64,000 bases of DNA, from positions 1,612,001 through 1,676,000 of the forward strand of contig NZ_JBCDNA010000001.1 in assembly GCF_038433205.1 (NCBI RefSeq), written 5' to 3'. Both the position numbers and the translations under genes were made by a program. Of this stretch, positions 26,788 to 34,727 are shown in pieces. The notes under the pieces are model-generated. The model did not search any database. It worked only from the letters and a program-made list of their open reading frames with translations, and was not told where the DNA came from. Within the stretch, counting starts at the first letter, position 1; each line of letters starts with the position of its first letter. The DNA is from Lutimonas vermicola. Its GTDB lineage: Bacteria; Bacteroidota; Bacteroidia; Flavobacteriales; Flavobacteriaceae.

Positions 26788-27986
26788 ATCAGCGATTTAT
26801 ATAAATCCTCTACCTGTTTTGCTATGGCGATCCAGTCAAACGTTTCTTCTACTCTTTTTCTTCCATTTTTAGCCATGGTGGCAGAAAGTTCTTTGTTTTG
26901 AATCAGTTTATTCACACCTGCCGCCAGGTCTCTTGAAAACTTATCAGCATCAACAGGCTCAAACGGAGCTTCTTTTTGCTGTTCAAGAGGGACGAGGATT
27001 CCTGTTTCACCATTGACAACAACTTCTTTAATACCACCGACAGCACTTGCGACAACCGCAGTTTCACAAGCCATAGCTTCAATATTAATAATCCCGAAAG
27101 GCTCATATATAGAAGGGCAACAAAATACATCTGCGTGAGAGTATAACTGGATTACCTCTTCTTTTTTCAACATGACATCGATCCAAATAACATTATCCCT
27201 ATCTTTTTTAACCTCAGCCACACTATCCTCCATCTCCTTGGCGATTTCAGGTGTATCCGGTGCACCTGCACAAAGCACAATCTGCGTATCGGGATCTATA
27301 TATTTAATTGCATTGACCAGATGTATAATGCCCTTTTGCCTTGTAATTCTTCCTACGAACAATACAAAAGGTTTTGACTGGTCAATACCATACTTCTCAA
27401 GTGTTGAAGTCTTATCGGTGACCACATACTCCTGAAGGTTAATTCCATTGTAAATGACCTTAACCTTCTCCTTGTCAACATTAAAGTGTTTAAGAACATC
27501 CGCTTTTGTTTCCTCAGAAACAGCGATAATCGCATCAGCCATCTCAATAGCCGTTTTTTCAACCCATGAAGAGGCATCATACCCTCTTCCTAATTGTTCT
27601 CTTTTCCACGGCCTTAAGGGCTCCAATGAATGCGTTGTAATGACCAGGGGGATTCCATAACAAAGCTTTGTTACTATACCCGCAAATTGGGCATACCAGG
27701 TATGGCAATGCACTATATCAGCATCTACTTCATCCGCATTCATTTGAATGCATGTGCTCAGGGTTTTAAATACAGCCTTAAGCTTTTCATTTGACTTGTC
27801 AAAAACAGGATTATCATAAGGAAAACCCTTAACTGATAAATTACCGTCTTTGCTATCCTGGTCGCCAAAGCACCGTACTTCGACCTCCATTAATTTGGCC
27901 AATTCGGCAGCCAGATACTCAACATGGACTCCCGCTCCACCATAAACATAAGGAGGAAATTCTCTGGTATAAAAAAGTGCTTTCAT
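26784..27986 (-). CDS. GT4 glycogen/maltose-1-phosphate synthase (GlgM-type)
   Basis: The 400-residue GT-B protein matches the actinobacterial-type glycogen synthase group (GT4), whose best-known member, mycobacterial GlgM, makes maltose-1-phosphate from ADP-glucose and glucose-1-phosphate. Motifs include EFPPYVYGGAGVHVEYLAAE at residues 10-29, HCHTWYAQFAG, LFVGRITRQKG and the donor-site Glu pair in YEPFGIINIEAMACETAVV. It lies between the two halves of GlgA, starting in a TAATG overlap and ending in an ATGA overlap. The presence of glgC and glgE in the same operon favours the GlgM activity over plain chain elongation. Confidence 0.88.
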   Translation of the reverse strand: MKALFYTREFPPYVYGGAGVHVEYLAAELAKLMEVEVRCFGDQDSKDGNLSVKGFPYDNPVFDKSNEKLKAVFKTLSTCIQMNADEVDADIVHCHTWYAQFAGIVTKLCYGIPLVITTHSLEPLRPWKREQLGRGYDASSWVEKTAIEMADAIIAVSEETKADVLKHFNVDKEKVKVIYNGINLQEYVVTDKTSTLEKYGIDQSKPFVLFVGRITRQKGIIHLVNAIKYIDPDTQIVLCAGAPDTPEIAKEMEDSVAEVKKDRDNVIWIDVMLKKEEVIQLYSHADVFCCPSIYEPFGIINIEAMACETAVVASAVGGIKEVVVNGETGILVPLEQQKEAPFEPVDADKFSRDLAAGVNKLIQNKELSATMAKNGRKRVEETFDWIAIAKQVEDLYKSLI

Positions 27987-28789
27987 TATTTTGATGCTTT
28001 ATTTGAATAGTTTTTTACAAGATGCTTGTCTGTTTCAGGATTCCAGACCCTTGTGTCGATTCCGTTCAGGATACCTGAAAATTTTTCACTTTCCTGATCT
28101 ATCAATTGCTCCAGCCCATTAGCATTAGATTTCAACTCTTCCAGATAACCCGGAGACACTGTTGTTACCCTCCATGAACACTTGATGGCTGTAGCCAATG
28201 GATTGATCGCTCCGTCCCAATCTATAAGACCCATTTTTTTCAAATCAAATTCAGGGAAGTACCTCAACTTATCATAGCCAAACTGACCCTGATACTGAGC
28301 GTTGTGAATCGTAAAAACAGTTGGTATTTCTTTTAGGGATTCATAGCCTGCAGCATGCGACATTAAAAACGATATAAAACCCGTTTGATGATCATGTGAA
28401 TGAACTATGGACGGCTTTTTATCAAGACTTAGTAACCAGTCCAAAACGGCTAATTGAAATGCTAAAAATCGCTCTACGTCATCGTCGTAAGAGTATATTT
28501 CAGGGCGATCAAACAAGCCTGGAATTTGAACCATGAAAACCGGGAAATCAAAAGGTTCTTCGGGAGTAAATATCTTAAAGTCATAATGCAGTTTACCCAA
28601 GGTTAAATGATTTTTATACTCAAGGTTCAAATGCAGATTTTTCATGAAATCATTACCGTATAAAGGCATAATTACTTTGGAGTGCACCCCTTCCTTTTGT
28701 TGGTATTTTGGTAAAGCTCCTACAACGTCAGCCAAACCGCCGACCTTGGCTAGGGGAAAACACTCGGCGCTTACATTCAAAATTTCCAT
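27986..28789 (-). CDS. glgA: Glycogen synthase GlgA, N-terminal (acceptor) half
   Basis: The 267-residue protein is the first Rossmann domain of a GT5 glycogen synthase, encoded alone. It has the ADP-binding loop AKVGGLADVVGALP (Lys15; Thr to Val in the usual KTGGL), HSHDHQTGFISFLM, FTIHNAQYQGQFG and TTVSPGYLEEL. It stops soon after the linker motif GILNGIDTRVWNPETD. The stop TAA overlaps the ATG of the inserted GT4 gene. Stand-alone N-terminal GlgA domains are known in Bacteroidota, but here the matching C-terminal half lies one gene downstream. It is the first gene of the operon. Confidence 0.9.
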   Translation of the reverse strand: MEILNVSAECFPLAKVGGLADVVGALPKYQQKEGVHSKVIMPLYGNDFMKNLHLNLEYKNHLTLGKLHYDFKIFTPEEPFDFPVFMVQIPGLFDRPEIYSYDDDVERFLAFQLAVLDWLLSLDKKPSIVHSHDHQTGFISFLMSHAAGYESLKEIPTVFTIHNAQYQGQFGYDKLRYFPEFDLKKMGLIDWDGAINPLATAIKCSWRVTTVSPGYLEELKSNANGLEQLIDQESEKFSGILNGIDTRVWNPETDKHLVKNYSNKASK

Positions 28790-28813
28790 AGGTAATTAAC
28801 TACAATAAAAATA

Positions 28814-28838
28814 TATACCACTGATAATCAATGGCATA
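28814..28838. promoter_or_regulatory. Imperfect palindrome upstream of the glycogen operon
   Basis: CCACTGAT-A-ATCAATGG (28818-28834) is an 8-1-8 inverted repeat with one mismatch, and symmetry extends to TATA/CATA on the flanks. It lies 29 bases before the first start codon and may be an operator for the operon. I found no TAnnTTTG box near it. Confidence 0.4.
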
Positions 28839-28996
28839 ATATTCTTTGTTTGAATTTTTTAATATATAAAATAATTATGTTATTCTAAAAAATTTGGACG
28901 CTTATATTAATTCAGCATAAAAACTATAAACAATTATTGTGAATACTCCTTTTTTTTAAACATTAAATTTTGAATTAATAAAACCTGTTTTGATGC

Positions 28997-29031
28997 AAAA
29001 AAAAACATATTACAAAAAGTAATATGTTTTT
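28997..29031 (-). terminator. Terminator after the S9 peptidase gene
   Basis: On the minus strand GAAAAACATATTAC pairs with GTAATATGTTTTT around a TTTTT loop (13-bp stem), and a long T tract follows. It lies 18 bases past the peptidase stop. Confidence 0.85.
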
Positions 29032-29048
29032 CATTTATTTCATTTATC

Positions 29049-31229
29049 CTATTTCGCAAGAGGCGCTTTGTCAGTTCTGATCGACTGGTAAGAAGGGTGC
29101 CCCATTTGCCAAAAAGCAAAGCTAAATATATCGGCAAACTCTTCAAATTGTTTTGTTTTAGCATCACTTCCATGACCAGATTCATAATCCACCCTAAACA
29201 GTATCGGGTTATCAGAACCGTTGGCAGCTTGCAGCCGGGCTGCAAATTTTCCTGGTTCCCAGGCCGATACTCTCCGATCGTTTATCCCTGTAGTGATCAT
29301 TGTAGCCGGGTACTTTACGCCATCCTTAATATGCAAATAGGAATCCATTTCATACAAAGCTTTGAATCCTGCTTCGTCTTTAACGCTTCCAAACTCGGGT
29401 ACATTTATAGGCCCATTGGGTGTAAGCTCGCTTCGCACGGTATTCATTGCGCCTACAGCAGGCACGACAACTCCAAAAAGATCGGGACGCTCAGTCATGG
29501 AACGACCCACCAATATACCACCTGCACTCCCTCCAAATATCATGGTTTTCTCAGGAGAACTGATTTTTTCTTTATGCATATATTCGGCACATGCTATAAA
29601 GTCTTTCCAGGTATTGGGTTTGGTCTGCTTGTAACCAGCCTTATGCCAGGCATCTCCTAGTTCTCCTCCACCGCGAACATGACCAATTGCTATAACCCCC
29701 CCTTCACTTATCCAGGTAAGAAACATCGATGAAAAGAAAGGACTGATGGAAATGCCATAGGAACCGTAGCCGTAGAGCATAAGTGGATTCTTCCCGTCTC
29801 TTTTCATATTCTTGTCATAGATTAATGATACCGGCACCATAACTCCATCATGGGAAGGCACCATGATCTCTTCGGCTACAATATTCTCAAATTCCGGGAA
29901 TTCGGCCTTTGAAGACAGCATTTCATAAGTAAAACTCTTGTCATTAAGGTCGTACCTGTATCTGGCTCCATCACGTGTCCATCCGCCCATAGATATCCAC
30001 AACTCTTTATGATCAACTCCTTTTGTACTAAGAGAAGCCGAGCCTGCCGTAAAGGGTAATTCTAGTTCCTCCGCAGCTGCTCCGGGTTCTTTAAGGTAAT
30101 ATACCTTGGTCTCCACCCCATTTCTTCGTTTTGCAAAGAAATATCCTTCTGAAGTAATGGCAAAATCAGTTATAACTGATTCTTCGTCGTGTGGTATCAG
30201 GGTAGTTGCTTTTGAGAAGTCTGTATTTGCAAGGGGTGACATCATAACTTTGTAATTTGGGGCGTCTTTTTTGGATCTCAAATAGAAATTCTTGCTGTCG
30301 GTACCCAAACTTGTGATCATATCTTCACGCTTTACAATTTGCTTCCATGGGGTGTGCTTTTGCTTTAATCCATCTGCATCAGCCATATAAATTTTAGCAT
30401 TACGCTCCACCGTAGAAGCATACATAAATAACTTATCTGCATCCTTGTCATAATAAATACGTGGAATTTCCTCAGGTGTGATATTGAGTTCCGGATAGTC
30501 GGGAGCCCAAAATACAACAGGGTCATTGGCCGAATCCGAACCTACCTCATGAAGATATGTTTTTGTATTGATCTGCCTGTTTTGATCAGTGATATCATCT
30601 GAGTTGTACTTGCCGTAACTAAAGCTTTTGTTATCCTTCTGCCAGGCAGCACCACCCATACTTGAACTGATAGCCTCCGACAAAAGTTTATTGGTCTTCA
30701 TATCCATGACAAGTATGGTCGATGATTCAGACCCGTTCGGAGCTATAGCAAAGGACAAGAGGCTACCATCCCGATTAGGACTAATGGATCCGACGGTATA
30801 CTGTTTGCCTTCTTCCTTATTATAAGAAGAAGGATCAAATAATAAAGTTTCCTGGCCCTCATAACCTTTACGCATAAATAATTTTCCGGTCTCATCCTCA
30901 GGCGTAGTTTTCAAATAAAAATAGAAGTCATTTTCTGTAATATTCAAGTTGTAAACACGACTTGACCTTCTTTGATCCAATTCCTTGAACTTGGATATCA
31001 AAGCTTCCCGGCCATTCACATTCTTCATAGTATGCGCTGTGTAATCCCCCTGGCCTTTAAACCATTCGATTACTTTTTCGTCATTCATGTCTTCCAGATA
31101 CTGATACGGGTCTTCAATTTTTTGGCCAAAGTACTCATCAACCACAATTTTTACAGGAGCCACAGGTTGGTTTTGTGCCAACACCCCAAAACAAGGAGTC
31201 AAAAGCAACAGCAATAATAGTTTTTTCAT
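29049..31229 (-). CDS. Prolyl oligopeptidase family (S9A) serine peptidase
   Basis: The 726-residue enzyme cleaves short peptides after proline or a related residue. A signal peptide (MKKLLLLLLLTPCFGVLAQ) sends it to the periplasm. A beta-propeller (about residues 90-440) caps an alpha/beta-hydrolase domain (about 450-726). The catalytic triad is Ser568 in IFGGSAGG, Asp651 in GINDRRVSAWEP and His686 in ESGHGSDA. The DPYQYLEDM motif near residue 40 is typical of the family. It is monocistronic, ending in a strong terminator. Confidence 0.95.
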   Translation of the reverse strand: MKKLLLLLLLTPCFGVLAQNQPVAPVKIVVDEYFGQKIEDPYQYLEDMNDEKVIEWFKGQGDYTAHTMKNVNGREALISKFKELDQRRSSRVYNLNITENDFYFYLKTTPEDETGKLFMRKGYEGQETLLFDPSSYNKEEGKQYTVGSISPNRDGSLLSFAIAPNGSESSTILVMDMKTNKLLSEAISSSMGGAAWQKDNKSFSYGKYNSDDITDQNRQINTKTYLHEVGSDSANDPVVFWAPDYPELNITPEEIPRIYYDKDADKLFMYASTVERNAKIYMADADGLKQKHTPWKQIVKREDMITSLGTDSKNFYLRSKKDAPNYKVMMSPLANTDFSKATTLIPHDEESVITDFAITSEGYFFAKRRNGVETKVYYLKEPGAAAEELELPFTAGSASLSTKGVDHKELWISMGGWTRDGARYRYDLNDKSFTYEMLSSKAEFPEFENIVAEEIMVPSHDGVMVPVSLIYDKNMKRDGKNPLMLYGYGSYGISISPFFSSMFLTWISEGGVIAIGHVRGGGELGDAWHKAGYKQTKPNTWKDFIACAEYMHKEKISSPEKTMIFGGSAGGILVGRSMTERPDLFGVVVPAVGAMNTVRSELTPNGPINVPEFGSVKDEAGFKALYEMDSYLHIKDGVKYPATMITTGINDRRVSAWEPGKFAARLQAANGSDNPILFRVDYESGHGSDAKTKQFEEFADIFSFAFWQMGHPSYQSIRTDKAPLAK

Positions 31230-31454
31230 AAGGTTTAATTTTAATTAAAATGAATGTATGAATGGCAGCAAACTTGCTCATACAAGAATAACAACCACTT
31301 CAGATTCGAAACTGGCCATTAATAAATAGCAGGTATCATTCAAAGTTGAGTAAAGTTAAGCTAAATTTCACAAACCAAATTGCAGGTCAATTTGGCTTAA
31401 ACGCAGGGTTTCTCAAAAAAGAAGCCCAACCTTATGAAGGGTTTTAAAAAAATT

Positions 31455-31781
31455 TTAGGAGTTTTTCCAATACTGAGGTTTTGTATCTTCCGATACCTGA
31501 TTCCAGTAATCCTGATTGACAATATGTTTGCCATCAATAGTCTTCAATCTTCTTTGAAAAACATAAACTGCAGGGTTAAAGGTCATATCGGTAACCCCAA
31601 CGGTATATAGTTGTGGTTCATCTTCAGACTTTCTCTTTTCTTCTCCTATAACAACCTCATACCCATTAACTTCCAGTAGGTTTTTTAAAAATTCTTTTCT
31701 AGGAGCTTCAATTTTCTTTTCTACAAAAGTGACACGTTGCTCTCCAATACTACCAAATAAATGTTTGCCTCCTAATCCCAT
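31455..31781 (-). CDS. Conserved hypothetical protein at the end of the nuo operon
   Basis: The 108-residue soluble protein starts 6 bases after the nuoN stop, so it should be co-transcribed with complex I. It is a compact alpha/beta sequence (FGSIGEQRVTFVEKKIEAPR, LLEVNGYEVVIGEE, LYTVGVTDMTFNPAVYVFQR) with no Cys, membrane segment or known motif. The fold might be a small ligand-binding or assembly domain. Function is unknown; position suggests a link to the complex, though it may be a downstream passenger. Confidence 0.75.
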   Translation of the reverse strand: MGLGGKHLFGSIGEQRVTFVEKKIEAPRKEFLKNLLEVNGYEVVIGEEKRKSEDEPQLYTVGVTDMTFNPAVYVFQRRLKTIDGKHIVNQDYWNQVSEDTKPQYWKNS

Positions 31782-31787
31782 AAAACA

Positions 31788-33218
31788 TCAATTTAAAAAA
31801 GAATTACTAATTTCAAATATATAATTGTACAAAGGACTGTATACACCAGTTATTAAAATACCTAATGCGGCCAGAATCAAACCCAGCCTCATATAAATCT
31901 TACTGTTAAAGAAAGGTATGGCGTCTGGATTTTTCCTCAAGAACATGGCTCTTATGACCAATAAATAATAATACAAAGAGATTGTTGCATTGACTACAGC
32001 TATGAAAACCAAAAAATAATACCCCTTACTCGCTGCTGCCGCATATAAAAAGAACTTACCAAAAAAACCTGCTAAGGGTGGTATTCCCGCTAATGAAAAC
32101 AAAGCCAGCATCATAACCAAACTCAGTTTAGGGTTCGTGCGATAGAGGCCTTCATAATCATCCATATTCTCTTTACCTGATGCAGTAGATATGGCCTGAA
32201 CAACTCCAAAGGCACCTAAATTAGAAAAGATATAAACCGCAACAAAATAAACTATTGTAGAATAACCAAGTTGATCATTCGATAAAAATCCGAGCAAAAT
32301 AAATCCGGCCTGTGCTATAGATGAATAAGCTAAAAACCTTTTCATATTTTGTTGTCTCAAAGCAAATAAATTACCGATAAACATCGTGGCAATTGCCACC
32401 ATATAAATTATTTTACTCCAAACGGGCATCAAAGGTTTCATTACAGTAAACAAAATGATCATTAAAATCACTATGGCCGCACCTTTCGAAATTACCGAAA
32501 GAAACGAAGCGATACTTATGGGTGCTCCCTGATAAACATCTGCTGTCCAGAAATGAAATGGCACTAGTGAAATTTTAAAAGCCAATCCTGAAAAGAAAAA
32601 TATAAATCCTAAAACAGATAAGTTAGAAATGCTTAAAATGGCTCCCATTGCATCAAAATAAATCGTTCCGGTGGTGGCGTATAAAAATGAAATTCCCAAT
32701 AAAGCTGTTCCCGATGCTAAAGCAGATGACAAAATGAATTTAACACCACCCTCTGCCGAATCTCTTTTATATGTTTCATATGCTACCAAAGCAGCAACAG
32801 GTAAGGTTGCCAATTCCAAACCAATATAAAACATTAAGAAATCGCCTGCAGAAATCATAAAATACATCCCCAACAGGGAAGAAAAAAGCAACACAAAAAA
32901 TTCAGTTGATTTATTTTGTGCTACTACAGTTTTATTAAGCCAATCAGCCGATTGCAACAATAAGATCAAAACGCCAATGTTCAAAGTGTTCTTAAAAAAG
33001 TACAAAAGCACATGGGTCTTAAACATTCCCCCGAATAAACTTCCCTCGTTTAAAGGTAAAAATCCAACAATGGTATGAATAATAAAAAGTACAATGGCAA
33101 CCGAGACGATCTTGTCTTTTTGCTCCTTGGTAGAAAATATCTCGAAGATAAGCAGCAATAATATTACCGCCAACAGCCCCAATTCATTTCGCATTAATAG
33201 TAAACTTTCCCAGTTCAT
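31788..33218 (-). CDS. nuoN: NADH-quinone oxidoreductase subunit N
   Basis: The 476-residue antiporter-like subunit of complex I has about 14 membrane helices and helps move protons (or sodium). Typical segments are YIGLELATLPVAALVAYE, where the conserved Glu sits, FKISLVPFHFWTADVYQGAP with its Lys, and AYSSIAQAGFILLGF. It ends with the broken-helix region GIPPLAGFFGKFF. It lies 12 bases after nuoM, and its length is normal. Confidence 0.97.
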   Translation of the reverse strand: MNWESLLLMRNELGLLAVILLLLIFEIFSTKEQKDKIVSVAIVLFIIHTIVGFLPLNEGSLFGGMFKTHVLLYFFKNTLNIGVLILLLQSADWLNKTVVAQNKSTEFFVLLFSSLLGMYFMISAGDFLMFYIGLELATLPVAALVAYETYKRDSAEGGVKFILSSALASGTALLGISFLYATTGTIYFDAMGAILSISNLSVLGFIFFFSGLAFKISLVPFHFWTADVYQGAPISIASFLSVISKGAAIVILMIILFTVMKPLMPVWSKIIYMVAIATMFIGNLFALRQQNMKRFLAYSSIAQAGFILLGFLSNDQLGYSTIVYFVAVYIFSNLGAFGVVQAISTASGKENMDDYEGLYRTNPKLSLVMMLALFSLAGIPPLAGFFGKFFLYAAAASKGYYFLVFIAVVNATISLYYYLLVIRAMFLRKNPDAIPFFNSKIYMRLGLILAALGILITGVYSPLYNYIFEISNSFLN

Positions 33219-33230
33219 TTTTTTTATTTT

Positions 33231-34718
33231 TTAAAGTAATCTTTCTAAAAATGGCTCCAAACTTTCCTTTATCATTTCTCCAAGTCCAAATGGCATTATA
33301 CCAATTAATACAACAGGAACCATCAATAGTACAAGTCCTGTTTTTTCATACCATGTAGCTTTTGGAAGATCATTATAATCTTGGTTGCTTAAAGGCCCCA
33401 TCATTATCTTACCAATCATTCTAAGGATATAAACCGCAGTAATAACAATTGACGAAACAACCAATACGGTTGATACTCTGTGAAATGTGTCGTCGTGCTG
33501 AAAGGCTCCTACAAAAATGTTCATCTCTGCTACAAAACCACTAAAACCGGGTAAGCCTAAATAGGCTAGTCCAGTAATAACATATACTGCACCAATAAAT
33601 GGCAATACTTTCATGAGTCCACCCAACTTCGCGATATCCCTGGTGTGGGTTCTTCCGTAAACCATGCCTATCAGGGCAAAGAATAAGGCTGTTAACAAAC
33701 CATGAGATAAAGACTGGATAATAGCACCATTCCAGGCTGTTTTATTCATCATTAACAAAGCGAACAAAACCAAACCAAGGTGGCTTACAGATGCATAAGC
33801 ATTGATGTATTTTAAATCTTTTTGCATTATTGCACCAAATGCCCCGTAAACAACTCCAATTACAGAAAGAACGATAAAGAAATCAGACCAGTTAATTGCA
33901 CCTACAGGTAATAAATACATGGCAACCCTAAAAATTCCATAGCCACCCAATTTCATTAAAACACCTGCGTGTAACATAGATACTGCAGTTGGTGCCGAGG
34001 CATGACCCGAAGGTGACCAGGTATGAAATGGAAACAGGGCTCCCAATACGCCAAAACCGATAAAAGTCAATGGGAAAAATAAATTTTGGGCTGCTTCCGG
34101 TATATTAACCTTCGCTATTTCCAAAATATTAAACGTCAAATTTCCTCCATCTGCATTGGAATTAAAATAAATTCCCAATATCCCAACCGATAACACTGCC
34201 GAAGCACCCATTAACATCAGAGTTAATTTCATGGCAGAAAATTCTCTTGGACCTGAACCCCATATACCGATTAGTAGGTACATAGGTATTACCGCTATCT
34301 CGAAAAAGACGAACATGGTAAAAAGATCTATAGAAATAAAGAATCCAAATACACCTGCTGATAAAACGATTAAAGAAATAAAGAACTCTTTAGGCAGATC
34401 ATCAACCATCCATGATATGAAAACACCTGCTAAAACAACCACAGATGTAAGCGCAATCATAACAACCGATACAGCGTCAACACCTATGATATAATGTATG
34501 TTAAAACTTTCAAACCAAGTATAATCCTTAACAAAAACCATGATGTCTTTGTTGACAGACCGTTCTTTTAGATAGGCAAAAATTAAGTTTACCGACATGC
34601 CGAACTGAACCAGCATTCCTATCAAAGCAACTACTCTTGTTTGCTTTAGATCTTTGGTAAAGCTTAAAACTATTACCGTTATAATCGGAACTATTACAAA
34701 AAGTGTTAAAATATCCAT
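33231..34718 (-). CDS. nuoM: NADH-quinone oxidoreductase subunit M
   Basis: The 495-residue proton-pumping membrane subunit is homologous to Mrp antiporters. Conserved features are the Glu in FVFFEIAVIPMYLLIGIWG, the half-channel GALFPFHTWSPSGHASAPTA, INAYASVSHLGLVLFALL with its Lys region, and GLPGFSGFVAEMNIFVGAF. It lies between nuoL and nuoN with 9- and 12-base gaps. Confidence 0.97.
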   Translation of the reverse strand: MDILTLFVIVPIITVIVLSFTKDLKQTRVVALIGMLVQFGMSVNLIFAYLKERSVNKDIMVFVKDYTWFESFNIHYIIGVDAVSVVMIALTSVVVLAGVFISWMVDDLPKEFFISLIVLSAGVFGFFISIDLFTMFVFFEIAVIPMYLLIGIWGSGPREFSAMKLTLMLMGASAVLSVGILGIYFNSNADGGNLTFNILEIAKVNIPEAAQNLFFPLTFIGFGVLGALFPFHTWSPSGHASAPTAVSMLHAGVLMKLGGYGIFRVAMYLLPVGAINWSDFFIVLSVIGVVYGAFGAIMQKDLKYINAYASVSHLGLVLFALLMMNKTAWNGAIIQSLSHGLLTALFFALIGMVYGRTHTRDIAKLGGLMKVLPFIGAVYVITGLAYLGLPGFSGFVAEMNIFVGAFQHDDTFHRVSTVLVVSSIVITAVYILRMIGKIMMGPLSNQDYNDLPKATWYEKTGLVLLMVPVVLIGIMPFGLGEMIKESLEPFLERLL

Positions 34719-34727
34719 AGTTCTAAA

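Noticed and set aside
26131..28789. Reading the two GlgA halves as a pseudogene broken by insertion
   Set aside because: Both frames are intact, catalytic motifs are kept, and start and stop codons overlap neatly with the inserted gene. No target-site duplication or leftover fragment is seen.
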